Shown here piece by piece: positions 1-8,054 of a stretch of DNA of 17,967 nt; the first letter of the stretch is position 1, and the number at the start of each line of letters is the position of its first letter. The position numbers were made by a program, and so were the translations under genes. A model generated the notes under the pieces. That model did not search any database. It was not told the DNA's origin and saw nothing but the letters and a program-made list of their open reading frames with translations. Location of the stretch: contig NZ_CAJTMN010000042.1 in the NCBI RefSeq assembly GCF_910577125.1, positions 1 to 17,967 of the forward strand, written 5' to 3'. Source of the DNA: an uncultured Rikenella sp. (lineage in GTDB: Bacteria; Bacteroidota; Bacteroidia; Bacteroidales; Rikenellaceae).

Positions 1-251
1 AACCAGAAAAACTTTAGAGGATGCTTACGCATCCTAAAGCTGCCGGCAGCCCAACTCCCGGACTTTCTTTGGGCCGGGAGCGACGGCGCGCTAAAGGTTT
101 AGCCTACATATAAAGCGCGCCGTTGCCCCGACCCGAAAGTAATCACGAAGATTGAGGACTGCGGAGCCTAAGGAGTAGCGTAGCTAACTAAAAGTCTTTT
201 GGGTACCTTTTCTTCAGAAAAGGTACGGTTCTATCCGGCTCAAAGAATAGT
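1..251. repeat. Intergenic hairpin/repeat mosaic, no gene
   Basis: No credible coding frame is seen here. The stretch is a chain of inverted repeats. One is at 18-24/29-35 (AGGATGC, loop TTAC), extended by CTTT/AAAG at 12-15/36-39. Others are CTCCCGG/CCGGGAG at 55-61/74-80, ACGGCGCGCT/AGCGCGCCGT at 83-92/114-123, and an 11-bp stem at 203-213/216-226. The first 16 bases are an exact reverse complement of 17681-17696, and 155-186 matches 17646-17677 at 28 of 32 positions. These are therefore members of a dispersed repeat family. The function is unknown. Confidence 0.7.
203..226. repeat. 11-bp perfect inverted repeat before the FMN-binding gene
   Basis: GTACCTTTTCT at 203-213 pairs perfectly with AGAAAAGGTAC at 216-226, leaving two unpaired bases plus whatever opens at the tip. 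It follows a repeat module (155-186) and lies 25 bases before the GTG at 252. There is no T-tract after it on the plus strand, so it is not a typical terminator for that strand. It may be the boundary of the repeat element or a leader structure. Confidence 0.5.
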
Positions 252-1523
252 GTGAGAATAAAGCGATTGTTTGACAGCAAGAGACAGATGGCAGATTACC
301 GTCAGTATTGGCAGCATGTTGTCAATAAGATCCCCAAGTTGTTGTTTTTGCTCGTGGTTCTTTACGCCCTGAGCGAGAACCGCGATGCCGTGTTCGGTCG
401 TCAGGGGAGGGAAGCGGTGCCCGAAGCCCCGACCCGGTTCGATTCGGCCCTTGTCGCGCAGTTTTTCGATCATGCCCCTCTGCTGACCACCGACGACTCG
501 GTGATGTACGAAGTGCGGACCGTCGACGAGCCGCACGCCTTGTCCGGATACGTCATCGCCGGGAGGCAGGCGACCAATACGACGCGCGGGTTCGGCGGGC
601 CGGTTTCCGTGGTGATTTTTCTGGATCGGGAGATGATTATCCGCGGGGTGAGGATGCTGCCGAACAACGAGACCCCGCGTTTCGTGCGCCGGCTGGCCGA
701 GGCCCGGTTTCTGGAGCAGTGGAACGGCCGCCATCTGTACGATCGGATTCCCGACGTAGACGCTTTGTCGGGGGCTACCCATACCTCGCAGGCCGTGATT
801 GCCGATGTGAATAAGACCCTGGCCGCGCTGCTTCGGCGGGAACCGAAAACCCGGTCGTGGGACTTCGTGACCAATTATCTGGGCGAGTTTGCCGTCTTGT
901 TTGTGACCGTGATGTCGCTGGCCTGCTTCCTCTCGCCCGAGACGACGCGGAGGATCCGAATCCCGCTGCTGGTGCTTTCGGTGATCGTGCTCGGGATCTG
1001 GCAGGGGGCGTTCGTGTCGTTGAGCCTGTTGTACAACTGGCTGTTGTTCGGAGCCTCGTCGATCGCCCGGTTCGGGACGCTCGCGGTTGTGCTGGCGGCG
1101 GTCTTGATCCCGTTGTTTACCAATCGGGACTTTTATTGCGCCTATCTGTGTCCTTTCGGCGCGGCGCAGGAGCTGGTCGGAAAGGTGTGGCCCGGGAAGC
1201 GTCCGATTCCCAAGCGGGTATTGAAAGGAGCGCGGTGGGGCAGACGCTTGCTGCTGGCCGCCGTCGTCGGTTTGTTGATCCTTCGGCCGCGGTTCGAACT
1301 GGCCGATATCGAGCCCTTCACCGCATTTCTGATTCGGTCGGCGGCGACTTCGTCGATCGTGTTGGCCGGGATCGGACTCGGCGCGTCGCTCTTTTTCTAT
1401 CGGCCGTGGTGTCGGATCGTCTGTCCGACGGGCGAGTTGCTCGCTATTCTGCGCCGTCGGCTGCGGTATCCGAAGCTCCGAGAGCGGCGGCGGGACGATG
1501 AGTCGGCAGATCGAACCGCATAA
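252..1523 (+). CDS. Membrane FMN-binding / 4Fe-4S protein, NosR/NirI-like
   Basis: Probably an inner-membrane electron-transfer protein. Residues 28-42 form a first membrane segment. Residues about 85-195 are an FMN_bind-type domain ending in the SGATHTS motif at 173-179; in this family the Thr of S-G-A-T carries covalently bound FMN. Four or five further hydrophobic segments follow (about 212-228, 236-262, 275-291, 332-346, 366-383). Two CxxxCP motifs, C296/C300 and C387/C391, are the pair seen in NosR/NirI-type polyferredoxin membrane domains. The protein stops 32 residues after the second motif, so the soluble ferredoxin-like domain with classical 4Fe-4S motifs found in NosR is absent. The GTG at 252 gives 423 residues. 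The in-frame ATG at 288 (residue 13) is an equally good start. Its last 80 bases overlap the convergent lipoprotein gene. The electron donor and acceptor are unknown; no nos or rnf genes are nearby. Confidence 0.8.
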   Translation: MRIKRLFDSKRQMADYRQYWQHVVNKIPKLLFLLVVLYALSENRDAVFGRQGREAVPEAPTRFDSALVAQFFDHAPLLTTDDSVMYEVRTVDEPHALSGYVIAGRQATNTTRGFGGPVSVVIFLDREMIIRGVRMLPNNETPRFVRRLAEARFLEQWNGRHLYDRIPDVDALSGATHTSQAVIADVNKTLAALLRREPKTRSWDFVTNYLGEFAVLFVTVMSLACFLSPETTRRIRIPLLVLSVIVLGIWQGAFVSLSLLYNWLLFGASSIARFGTLAVVLAAVLIPLFTNRDFYCAYLCPFGAAQELVGKVWPGKRPIPKRVLKGARWGRRLLLAAVVGLLILRPRFELADIEPFTAFLIRSAATSSIVLAGIGLGASLFFYRPWCRIVCPTGELLAILRRRLRYPKLRERRRDDESADRTA

Positions 1524-2532
1524 GGCGGCATTCGCCTTCCGGAGAGAGTCCTATGGCGAAAATGGCGTTCATCTTCTCGTCGTAGGCCGTTCTCACGAAG
1601 TGCAAGTCGGTTTTATAAACCGACTCCAAGGCCCCGTTCCAGTCGAAGACGACCAGATAGTTCATCTTCCGGAAATCTTTCGTTCCGTTGTAGGTGGCAT
1701 AGACGTGTTCGTTCGAAGCGCAGAGGGGGCCGAAACCGAACGTAATTACCTCGTAATCCGTCGGATTTCCCCACTTGTCATACGGAAATTCCGGTTCGAC
1801 GAAATATTCGATATACCGTTGCCGAATCGTGTCGTCCTCCACGTCGAAAAGTTCCAGAATCGCCCCGAAATAGAGCCCCGCAGCCAGACGTTTGCCATCG
1901 GGCGAGAGGGCGGCCGAACTGTTTCGCCAGGCCGATTTCATTACGATCGTATCCGTTGCCTCCGGAAAACGGTCATACATGTGCGTCACTTTGCCCTCTC
2001 GGGTCAGCAGCGCGAAACGATAGGTATGCCGGGTCGGCATGATATATGCCCCTAAAAGACCTGCCATTCCGTTAGTCGTAGCAAAAATCTCGTCGGCAAA
2101 GAAAGGAACGTCGAGCACCCATTCTTCCATCGGCGTCCGGTTCCCGGCCAGCAAGGAGTCGAGGCGCCATCGGATCATCTTTTTGACCTGTGCATCGTAG
2201 ATCCAGAGGGTGACCGAATCCCGGTCGGGTACAATCGCGTTTGCCGCAATCGCTTCGCCGGGCCCTTTCCCGATGGAACAGAAATCAACGAGCCGCTCGC
2301 CCTCTTGCGTGTACAGATGGCCTTGATTCTCGCAGGTGTCGAGATAGATCACGGCGAGGTAATCTCCGACGATTTGCAGATTCGTAGCGAGCGAGGTGAG
2401 TATCGTGTCCTCCAATACGACCCCGTCCAGCGGAACCGCTTGCTCCACAGCCAGCGGACGATAATTCGTCCGCTGACCGCAACCGCAGCATGCACACAGC
2501 GTGAATAGAATGGGTAGTAACAGCTTTTTCAT
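1444..2532 (-). CDS. 6-bladed beta-propeller lipoprotein, BF3164/TolB-like
   Basis: A 362-residue exported protein. The start is set at 2532 (MKKLLLPILF) because a lipoprotein signal begins there. The upstream ATG at 2565 only adds 11 charged residues and lies in the hairpin arm. The signal is followed by LCACCGCG; Cys15 or Cys16 is the likely lipidated residue. The mature part, with SIGKGPGEA near residue 85 and repeated strand-turn units such as AALSPDGKRLAAGLYFG, resembles the BF3164-like/TolB-like propeller lipoproteins common in Bacteroidetes, whose substrates are mostly unknown. It lies downstream of infB on the same strand, separated by a hairpin at 2564-2594, and no -7 box of its own was found. 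Its 3' end overlaps the convergent FMN-binding gene by 80 bases. The family call is from pattern only; the role is unknown. Confidence 0.8.
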   Translation of the reverse strand: MKKLLLPILFTLCACCGCGQRTNYRPLAVEQAVPLDGVVLEDTILTSLATNLQIVGDYLAVIYLDTCENQGHLYTQEGERLVDFCSIGKGPGEAIAANAIVPDRDSVTLWIYDAQVKKMIRWRLDSLLAGNRTPMEEWVLDVPFFADEIFATTNGMAGLLGAYIMPTRHTYRFALLTREGKVTHMYDRFPEATDTIVMKSAWRNSSAALSPDGKRLAAGLYFGAILELFDVEDDTIRQRYIEYFVEPEFPYDKWGNPTDYEVITFGFGPLCASNEHVYATYNGTKDFRKMNYLVVFDWNGALESVYKTDLHFVRTAYDEKMNAIFAIGLSPEGECRLMRFDLPTHRPAAALGASDTAADGAE

Positions 2533-2563
2533 TCTTTTGTTCTTTTGTCGAGGGGCAAATGAC

Positions 2564-2594
2564 ATACAGGCCGGCGATTTCCGCCGGCCTGTAT
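2564..2594 (-). terminator. 13-bp inverted repeat downstream of infB
   Basis: Bases 2564-2576 pair perfectly with 2582-2594 around a five-base loop; the stem is GC-rich (ACAGGCCGGCG...). It lies 39 bases after the infB stop codon and 32 bases before the lipoprotein start. No strong T-run follows on the minus strand, so it may terminate weakly, act as an mRNA 3' end, or only reduce read-through into the lipoprotein gene. Confidence 0.5.
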
Positions 2595-2632
2595 ATGAAC
2601 GAATCGAGGAAATCCCTCCTTGAAAAGAAACG

Positions 2633-5491
2633 CTACGACAGTTTCCGCGCCACTTCCACCTGTTCGTATCCCTCGATGATATCTCCCACCTTGACGTCGT
2701 TGTAGTTCTCGATGTTCAGACCGCACTCCATATTCGGCCCGACTTCCTTGACATCGTCCTTGAACCGTTTGAGCGATCCCAGTTTGCCGGTGTAGACCAC
2801 GATCCCGTCGCGAATCACCCGCACCAGGGTATTCCGGGTAATCTTCCCCTCGCGCACCAGACACCCTGCGACCGTCCCCACCTTCGTAATCTTGAAGACT
2901 TCCATCACCTCCACCGAGCAGACGATCTCCTCCTTGGTCTCCGGCGCGAGCATCCCTTCGATCGCATCCTTGATCTCGTTGATGGCGTCGTAGATGATGG
3001 AATAAAGCCTGATTTCGATCTCCTCCTTCTCCGCCAGCTTCCGTGCCGATGCCGAAGGACGCACCTGGAACCCGATAATCACGGCGTTCGAAGCCGCTGC
3101 CAGCAGAATGTCGCTCTCCGAAATCGGCCCCACCGCCTTGTGAATCACGTTCACCTGCACCTCTTCGGTCGACAGTTTCACCAGCGAGTCGGTCAGCGCC
3201 TCGATCGAGCCGTCCACGTCCCCCTTGATAATGACGTTCAGCTCTTTGAAGTTCCCCACCGCAATGCGTCGCCCGATCTCGTCGAGCGTAATATGTTTCT
3301 GCGTCCTGAGGCCCTGCATCCGCTGCAGCTGTTCGCGTTTGTTGGCGATTTCGCGCGCAGCCTTGTCGTCTTCCATGACGTTGAAGTTGTCGCCCGCCTG
3401 CGGCGCACCGTTGAGACCCAGCACCAAAACCGGCGTAGAGGGCCCCGCTTCGGTCACCTTCTGGCCCCGTTCGTTGAACATGGCTTTGACCCTCCCCGAA
3501 TATGTCCCCGAGAGCATCACATCGCCGACGCGCAGCGTCCCGGCGCTCACCAGTACGGTGGCCACGTATCCCCGCCCCTTGTCCAGCGACGATTCGACGA
3601 CTGTCCCCGACGCCCGCCGGTTCGGATTGGCTTTCAGATCGAGCAACTCCGCCTCCAGCAAGACCTTTTCCAACAGCTTGTCCACGTTGATCCCTTTCTT
3701 TGCCGCCACGTCCTGAGACTGGTACTTCCCGCCCCATTCTTCGACCAGATAGTTCATGTTGGCCAGCTCTTCCTTGATCTTTTCCGGATTGGCGTTCGGC
3801 TTGTCGATCTTGTTGATGGCAAAGACGATAGGCACCCCTGCCGCCTGTGCATGGTTGATCGCTTCGACCGTCTGCGGCATCACGCTGTCGTCCGCCGCAA
3901 TGATAATGATGGCCACGTCCGTCACCTTCGCCCCCCGGGCACGCATGGCGGTAAATGCCTCATGCCCCGGCGTGTCGAGGAAGGTGATCCGCCGTCCGTC
4001 CTCCATCTTCACGCTATATGCCCCGATATGCTGGGTAATCCCCCCCGCTTCGCCTTCGATGACGTTGGTCTTCCGGATGTAGTCCAGAAGCGATGTCTTC
4101 CCGTGGTCGACATGCCCCATGACCGTAACGATCGGCGGCCGCGGCAGCAAGTCTTCCGGTTTGTCTTCCTCTTCGACAATGGCTTCCTGAATATCCACCG
4201 TTACGAATTCGACCTTGTATCCGAACTCTTCGGCCACGATCACCAGAGCTTCGGCATCCAGCCGCTGGTTGATCGAGACCATCAGCCCGAGGTTCATGCA
4301 GGCGGTGATGACATCCGTCACCGATACGTCCATCATCGTCGCCAGCTCGCTCACCGTCACGAACTCCGTCACCTTGAGGATCGATTTCTCGCGTTCCTGC
4401 TGTTCCATCTCCTCGGCCATCCGTCCGTGGATCGCCTCGCGTTTATCCCGCCGATATTTCGCACTCTTGCTCCCCTTGCCTTTAGAGGTAAGCCGCGCCA
4501 AGGTCTCCTTAATCTGTTTCTGCACGTCTTCGTCGCTCACCTCCTGCCGCACCACAGGCTGCTTGCCGCCCCGGCCTTTCCGACCGCCGCCCGCAGCATT
4601 TCCCCCGAACCGTCCGCCGCCGTTATTTCCTCCGCGACCACCGTTTCCGCCGCCATTCGCTCCCTGTCCGTGCACTGTCGCCGGACGCGAAGTCCCCGGG
4701 GTATTGGCCACATCGACCTTCCCTTTCTTAATCCGGTTGCGTTTCCCGCCGCGTCCCCGTTCATATGTGGTCGGCAGCTCGATCTTTCCGACGATCTTCG
4801 GCCCGGCCAGACGGTTGGCATCGTCATTTGCACGGAATACTTCCGGTTCTTTCTTTTCCTCGCTCACCGCCGGTTTCGCAACAGGCGCCGCACTCTGTGC
4901 AGTTCCCGCCGCCGAAGTCTCCGTCGGTGTTTGTGTCGGTTTCGGTTCCGGTTTCACCGGAGCGGTCGGCGTCTTCACCGCTTCCGTCTTGACAACGGGT
5001 TTCGGCTCCGGTTCCGGCTGTTTCACTGCCGGTTTTTCAACAGCAGCAGTCGCCGTCGATTCCGTCGCTGTTTTCTCCGCTGCCGCCGCTTTTTTCTTCG
5101 GCCCGTTCAGGTCGAGTTTGCCGACAACCTTCGGCCCGCTCAAGGTCTCGACCGGCGTGGCGAAGACCGTAGCCCCCGTGTTTTTCTTCTTAGTTTCCGT
5201 GCCGACAGATTCGTCTCCCGCAGCTGCAGTCGTGTCGGGCGCAGCGTTGTCGTGCAGCGATACGCTCTCGCGCACGGGTTTGATTTTCTCGCGAATGTCG
5301 ATTTTCTGCACGCTTTTCCCTCCGAACTCGTTCCGCACGAGTTCGACGGCTTTCGGATCGAGAATGGTGCTGGGGCCGTGTTCCACCTTGAAGCCTTTCT
5401 TTTCCAGAAATTCCACGATGGTTCCCTGCCCCACGTTATACTCGCGTGCGACGCCGCTCAATCTGACTTTTGTCTGTTTCTCTGCTGCCAT
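2633..5491 (-). CDS. infB: Translation initiation factor IF-2
   Basis: The GTPase that brings initiator fMet-tRNA to the 30S subunit and promotes 70S joining; cytoplasmic. The start is placed at 5491 (MAAEKQTKVRL), where the IF2_N fold begins; an ATG at 5521 adds only ten lysine-rich residues. The protein is 952 residues. It has an N-terminal IF2_N-like domain (1-60), a long Ala/Pro/Lys/Glu linker (about 80-225), a Gly/Arg-rich stretch (about 278-310), a second IF2_N subdomain (about 370-440), then the G domain. G motifs are GHVDHGKT (459-466), DTPGH (506-510) and NKID (560-563). Domains II to IV follow, ending with the fMet-tRNA-binding C2 region. Full-length IF-2 proteins with long linkers are normal in Bacteroidetes. 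It is the last gene of the rimP-nusA-infB operon. Confidence 0.98.
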   Translation of the reverse strand: MAAEKQTKVRLSGVAREYNVGQGTIVEFLEKKGFKVEHGPSTILDPKAVELVRNEFGGKSVQKIDIREKIKPVRESVSLHDNAAPDTTAAAGDESVGTETKKKNTGATVFATPVETLSGPKVVGKLDLNGPKKKAAAAEKTATESTATAAVEKPAVKQPEPEPKPVVKTEAVKTPTAPVKPEPKPTQTPTETSAAGTAQSAAPVAKPAVSEEKKEPEVFRANDDANRLAGPKIVGKIELPTTYERGRGGKRNRIKKGKVDVANTPGTSRPATVHGQGANGGGNGGRGGNNGGGRFGGNAAGGGRKGRGGKQPVVRQEVSDEDVQKQIKETLARLTSKGKGSKSAKYRRDKREAIHGRMAEEMEQQEREKSILKVTEFVTVSELATMMDVSVTDVITACMNLGLMVSINQRLDAEALVIVAEEFGYKVEFVTVDIQEAIVEEEDKPEDLLPRPPIVTVMGHVDHGKTSLLDYIRKTNVIEGEAGGITQHIGAYSVKMEDGRRITFLDTPGHEAFTAMRARGAKVTDVAIIIIAADDSVMPQTVEAINHAQAAGVPIVFAINKIDKPNANPEKIKEELANMNYLVEEWGGKYQSQDVAAKKGINVDKLLEKVLLEAELLDLKANPNRRASGTVVESSLDKGRGYVATVLVSAGTLRVGDVMLSGTYSGRVKAMFNERGQKVTEAGPSTPVLVLGLNGAPQAGDNFNVMEDDKAAREIANKREQLQRMQGLRTQKHITLDEIGRRIAVGNFKELNVIIKGDVDGSIEALTDSLVKLSTEEVQVNVIHKAVGPISESDILLAAASNAVIIGFQVRPSASARKLAEKEEIEIRLYSIIYDAINEIKDAIEGMLAPETKEEIVCSVEVMEVFKITKVGTVAGCLVREGKITRNTLVRVIRDGIVVYTGKLGSLKRFKDDVKEVGPNMECGLNIENYNDVKVGDIIEGYEQVEVARKLS

Positions 5492-5615
5492 GTATCTGTC
5501 TTTCCTCTTTTTGATGTGCACCGGCTTGTCGGCCCGGCTGCCTTAAAAACGTTCTCTCTCCTTTCCTCCGTCCTCCGCCTCATGCGTATGCCCCCCTCCG
5601 AATCGAAAGCGGGGA

Positions 5616-6854
5616 TCACTCGAATTCGCTCCGAAGAATCCGGAGCACTTCCTGGATGGTCTCCATTTCGAGGTCGGTTCGCTGGGCCAGATCTTCCGCG
5701 TTCTGTGCCAACACCCGTTTAGCGGTGTCGAGGCCGATCTTCTTGAACTGGTCGATGATCCAGGGTTCGATTTCGTCGGTGAATTCGGTCAGGTCGACGT
5801 CCTCTTCGTCCTCTTCGCTGGTTTCGCGGTAGACGTCGATGTCGTATCCCGTCAGCATGCTGGCCAGCCGGATGTTCAGCCCGCCTTTCCCGATCGCCAG
5901 CGAGATTTCGCTCGGTTTGAGGTGTACTTCCGCCGTTTTGGTCTCTTCGTTGATGTCGATCGAGAGCACTTTGGCCGGGTTCAGCGCGCGCTGGATCATC
6001 AGGCTCGGATTGGCCGTGTAGCTCACCACGTCGATGTTTTCGTTCCGCAACTCCTTGACGATCCCATAAATCCTCGACCCTTTGACCCCCACGCAAGCCC
6101 CTACCGGGTCGATCCGTTCGTCATAAGATTCCACCGCCACCTTGGCCCGCTCGCCCGGAATCCGGACGATTTTCTTGATGGTGATCAGTCCGTCGAAGAT
6201 TTCCGGCACTTCGAGTTCGAACAACCGTTCGAGGAACTCCGGCGCGGTCCGCGACAGGATGATCTTCGGGCTGTTGTTGATCATCTCGACTTTCGAGACA
6301 ATGGCCCGAATCGTATCCCCTTTCCGGAAGAAGTCGCTCGGAATCTGTTCCGCCTTGGGCAGCAACAGCTCGTTGTCCTCGTCGTCGAGCACCAGTATTT
6401 CGCGTTTCCAGACCTGGTACACTTCGCCGGTGATAATCTCGCCCACCCGTTCGGTGTATTTCTGGAACAAATTGGCTTTCTCCAGATCCGTGATCCGCGA
6501 GGCGAGGTTCTGCCGGATGGCCAAGACGCTGCGCCGTCCGAAGTCCGAGAATTTGACTTCGGTGGCTACCTCTTCGCCCACTTCGTATGTCGGGTCGATT
6601 TTCCGGGCATCGGTCAGGCTGATCTGCGTGTTTTCGTCCAGCACGTCGCCGTCTTCCATCACCAGCCGGTTTCGCCAGATTTCGAAGTCTCCGCTTTCGG
6701 TGTTGATGATGATGTCGAAGTTTTCGTCCGATCCGTAGGTCTTGACGAGCATGTTTCGGAAGACGTCTTCCAGCACGCTCACCATGGTGGCCCGGTCGAT
6801 ATTCTTGAGTTCCTTGAATTCGGCGAATGTGTTGATCAGGTTAATTGTTTCCAT
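5616..6854 (-). CDS. nusA: Transcription termination/antitermination factor NusA
   Basis: Binds RNA polymerase and nascent RNA and tunes pausing, termination and antitermination. The start at 6854 (METINLINTF) gives 412 residues; the frame stays open upstream to 7265, but that part is out-of-frame rimP sequence. The order is: RNAP-binding N-terminal domain (about 1-125), S1 domain (about 135-200), KH1 with DPVGACVGVKGSRI at 249-262, KH2 with AIGKGGLNIRLA at 320-331, an acidic linker (346-360), then a short C-terminal helical domain (about 364-410). It lacks the second acidic repeat of E. coli NusA, as usual outside Proteobacteria. It sits 68 bases after rimP and 124 bases before infB on the same strand, so the three are very likely cotranscribed. 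Confidence 0.97.
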   Translation of the reverse strand: METINLINTFAEFKELKNIDRATMVSVLEDVFRNMLVKTYGSDENFDIIINTESGDFEIWRNRLVMEDGDVLDENTQISLTDARKIDPTYEVGEEVATEVKFSDFGRRSVLAIRQNLASRITDLEKANLFQKYTERVGEIITGEVYQVWKREILVLDDEDNELLLPKAEQIPSDFFRKGDTIRAIVSKVEMINNSPKIILSRTAPEFLERLFELEVPEIFDGLITIKKIVRIPGERAKVAVESYDERIDPVGACVGVKGSRIYGIVKELRNENIDVVSYTANPSLMIQRALNPAKVLSIDINEETKTAEVHLKPSEISLAIGKGGLNIRLASMLTGYDIDVYRETSEEDEEDVDLTEFTDEIEPWIIDQFKKIGLDTAKRVLAQNAEDLAQRTDLEMETIQEVLRILRSEFE

Positions 6855-6922
6855 CGCTCTTGTCTGCGTCCGCGCCTGCATGGAGGCGGGATATTTAATT
6901 TGTTTTTTTGAATGCTCGATCG

Positions 6923-7522
6923 TTATTTGAAGTCGAAGTGTTCGCTCACGGCTTTCGTATCCGCCAGTTGAACCCGTTCGCGTCGTTCGACGTCGGTTTT
7001 CCGTTTCTTCCCGGGCACGAGTTCCCTGACGGTATAAGCCACCTCGATCGCGGCCGGAGCATCCGCCCCGTCGTCCGAGGAGTCGTAGCCGATGCCGCAC
7101 AAAACCACTCCCGTCAGTTTTTTCCCGTCTCTGAAAAGCACGTCCACGCGCGGCAAATCGCCCCCATCTCTTAAAGATGCCTGCCGGATGAGTTTCTGGT
7201 ATTGCCGTCCCAGTTTCAGCGGCTGTCCCAGTCCTGCCGACATGACGGTGAGCTGGCAGTCCCATCCTTCGCCATATTCCGCCTCCAGCCGGGCGTTAAT
7301 CTCCCGACTCAGTAACGCGCAGTCGTCGATTCCCACTCCCCGCATCCGCCCTTCGTCGTCCATCCCGTCGCAATCTATCGTCACGGTGATTTCGTCGATC
7401 CCTCCGGCGCCATTCTCCCGGCACGCGAGGTCGACGACGAAAAATCCCCGCTCTCCCCAAACAGAGTCGCTTCCCTCGATCATCGAGCGGATCAGTTCCC
7501 GTATAGCTGTGGTGTCCGTCAT
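6923..7522 (-). CDS. rimP: Ribosome maturation factor RimP
   Basis: Assembly factor for the 30S subunit. The ATG at 7522 gives 199 residues, longer than the roughly 150 of E. coli RimP. The N-terminal alpha/beta domain is followed by the DCQLTVMSAGLGQPLKLGRQ region, which corresponds to the conserved V-S-S-P-G-L motif in diverged form (Ala and Gly replace Pro and Asp). The C-terminal SH3-like domain contains an acidic insertion (YDSSDDGADAP) and a basic segment (PGKKRKTDVERRERV). The call is strongly supported by its position directly ahead of nusA-infB, the conserved bacterial order. No clear -7 box was found in the 133 bases before it, so its promoter is undetermined. Confidence 0.93.
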   Translation of the reverse strand: MTDTTAIRELIRSMIEGSDSVWGERGFFVVDLACRENGAGGIDEITVTIDCDGMDDEGRMRGVGIDDCALLSREINARLEAEYGEGWDCQLTVMSAGLGQPLKLGRQYQKLIRQASLRDGGDLPRVDVLFRDGKKLTGVVLCGIGYDSSDDGADAPAAIEVAYTVRELVPGKKRKTDVERRERVQLADTKAVSEHFDFK

Positions 7523-7584
7523 GGTCGTCCTGCATAATAAACAGAAAACGGAGGTCGAACGCCCCCGTTTCCAAATCTCACCTA

Positions 7585-7601
7585 ACGGACGAAGCGTCCG
7601 T
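7585..7601 (-). terminator. Short inverted repeat after the AT-rich gene, weak terminator at best
   Basis: ACGGACG at 7585-7591 pairs with CGTCCGT at 7595-7601 around a three-base loop. It lies 54 bases past the stop codon of the AT-rich gene and 62 bases before the rimP start. No T-run follows on the minus strand. It could be a processing site or a weak terminator separating the two genes; the support is only the inverted repeat. Confidence 0.25.
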
Positions 7602-7655
7602 AATATCTTTGCGAATAATCAACCTTTGGGGAGGTATTCGCTTGTTATATCCCTC

Positions 7656-8018
7656 CTATTTCCCCTCTTCTTCCTCTTCCTCCTCTTGCGCCCAGAAGAG
7701 ATCCTGCAAATCTCCGCTGATTACTTTATTATTCAATCTCACCTCGAAATCGCCACCTTGTTCCTCAAAACAGGAGACATTATCGAACTTACTGAAAATA
7801 GTTGAGATAACATTTCGCATCATTAATTTGATGCAAATTTTTAATTGTTTTTTCTGCTCTTCATTCAGACTAAGATACAACTTGTGACTTTCGATCCAAG
7901 ATTGATCCGTCCAATCTTCGGTAGACACAGCATCAGAAAAGAGATCATTGAGATAATAGTTAAAATCGTCGGTCAATATCTCTGTTCTTACAGCTTTGAC
8001 ATATTCAGAAGCATCCAT
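7656..8018 (-). CDS. AT-rich orphan gene, unknown function
   Basis: I do not recognise this 120-residue protein. It appears real: an ATG at 8018, an open frame in clearly AT-rich DNA, and a consensus promoter just upstream. It is soluble and acidic, probably alpha-helical in its first two thirds (MDASEYVKAVRTEILTDDF, then LSLNEEQKKQLKICIKLMMR), with a short FEVRLNNKVISGDLQDLFW segment and a run of seven Glu before the final GK. No signal peptide or membrane segment is seen. Its base composition contrasts sharply with the GC-rich rimP and lpxA on either side, which suggests acquisition by transfer. The helical start, the I-S-T-I-F middle and the 'gDLqDLF' end recall small immunity-type proteins from Bacteroidetes, but this is an impression, and no toxin gene is adjacent. 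Confidence 0.75.
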   Translation of the reverse strand: MDASEYVKAVRTEILTDDFNYYLNDLFSDAVSTEDWTDQSWIESHKLYLSLNEEQKKQLKICIKLMMRNVISTIFSKFDNVSCFEEQGGDFEVRLNNKVISGDLQDLFWAQEEEEEEEGK

Positions 8019-8054
8019 AATTTCTGAATTTTAAAGTGATACAGAAAGATGCAA

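Noticed and set aside
857..1501. 214-codon plus-strand frame inside the FMN-binding protein gene
   Set aside because: Out-of-frame reading of a gene with clear FMN and CxxxCP motifs; the product is Arg/Gly/Asp-rich low-complexity sequence.
3140..5722. 860-codon open frame on the plus strand opposite infB
   Set aside because: It lies exactly antisense to a certain gene in GC-rich DNA; its product is His/Arg/Phe-rich without domain features, as expected of a mirror frame.
7604..7611. Exact TATCTTTG on the plus strand near 7.6 kb
   Set aside because: No plus-strand gene follows; the downstream DNA is the minus-strand AT-rich gene. An antisense transcript is possible but nothing else supports it.
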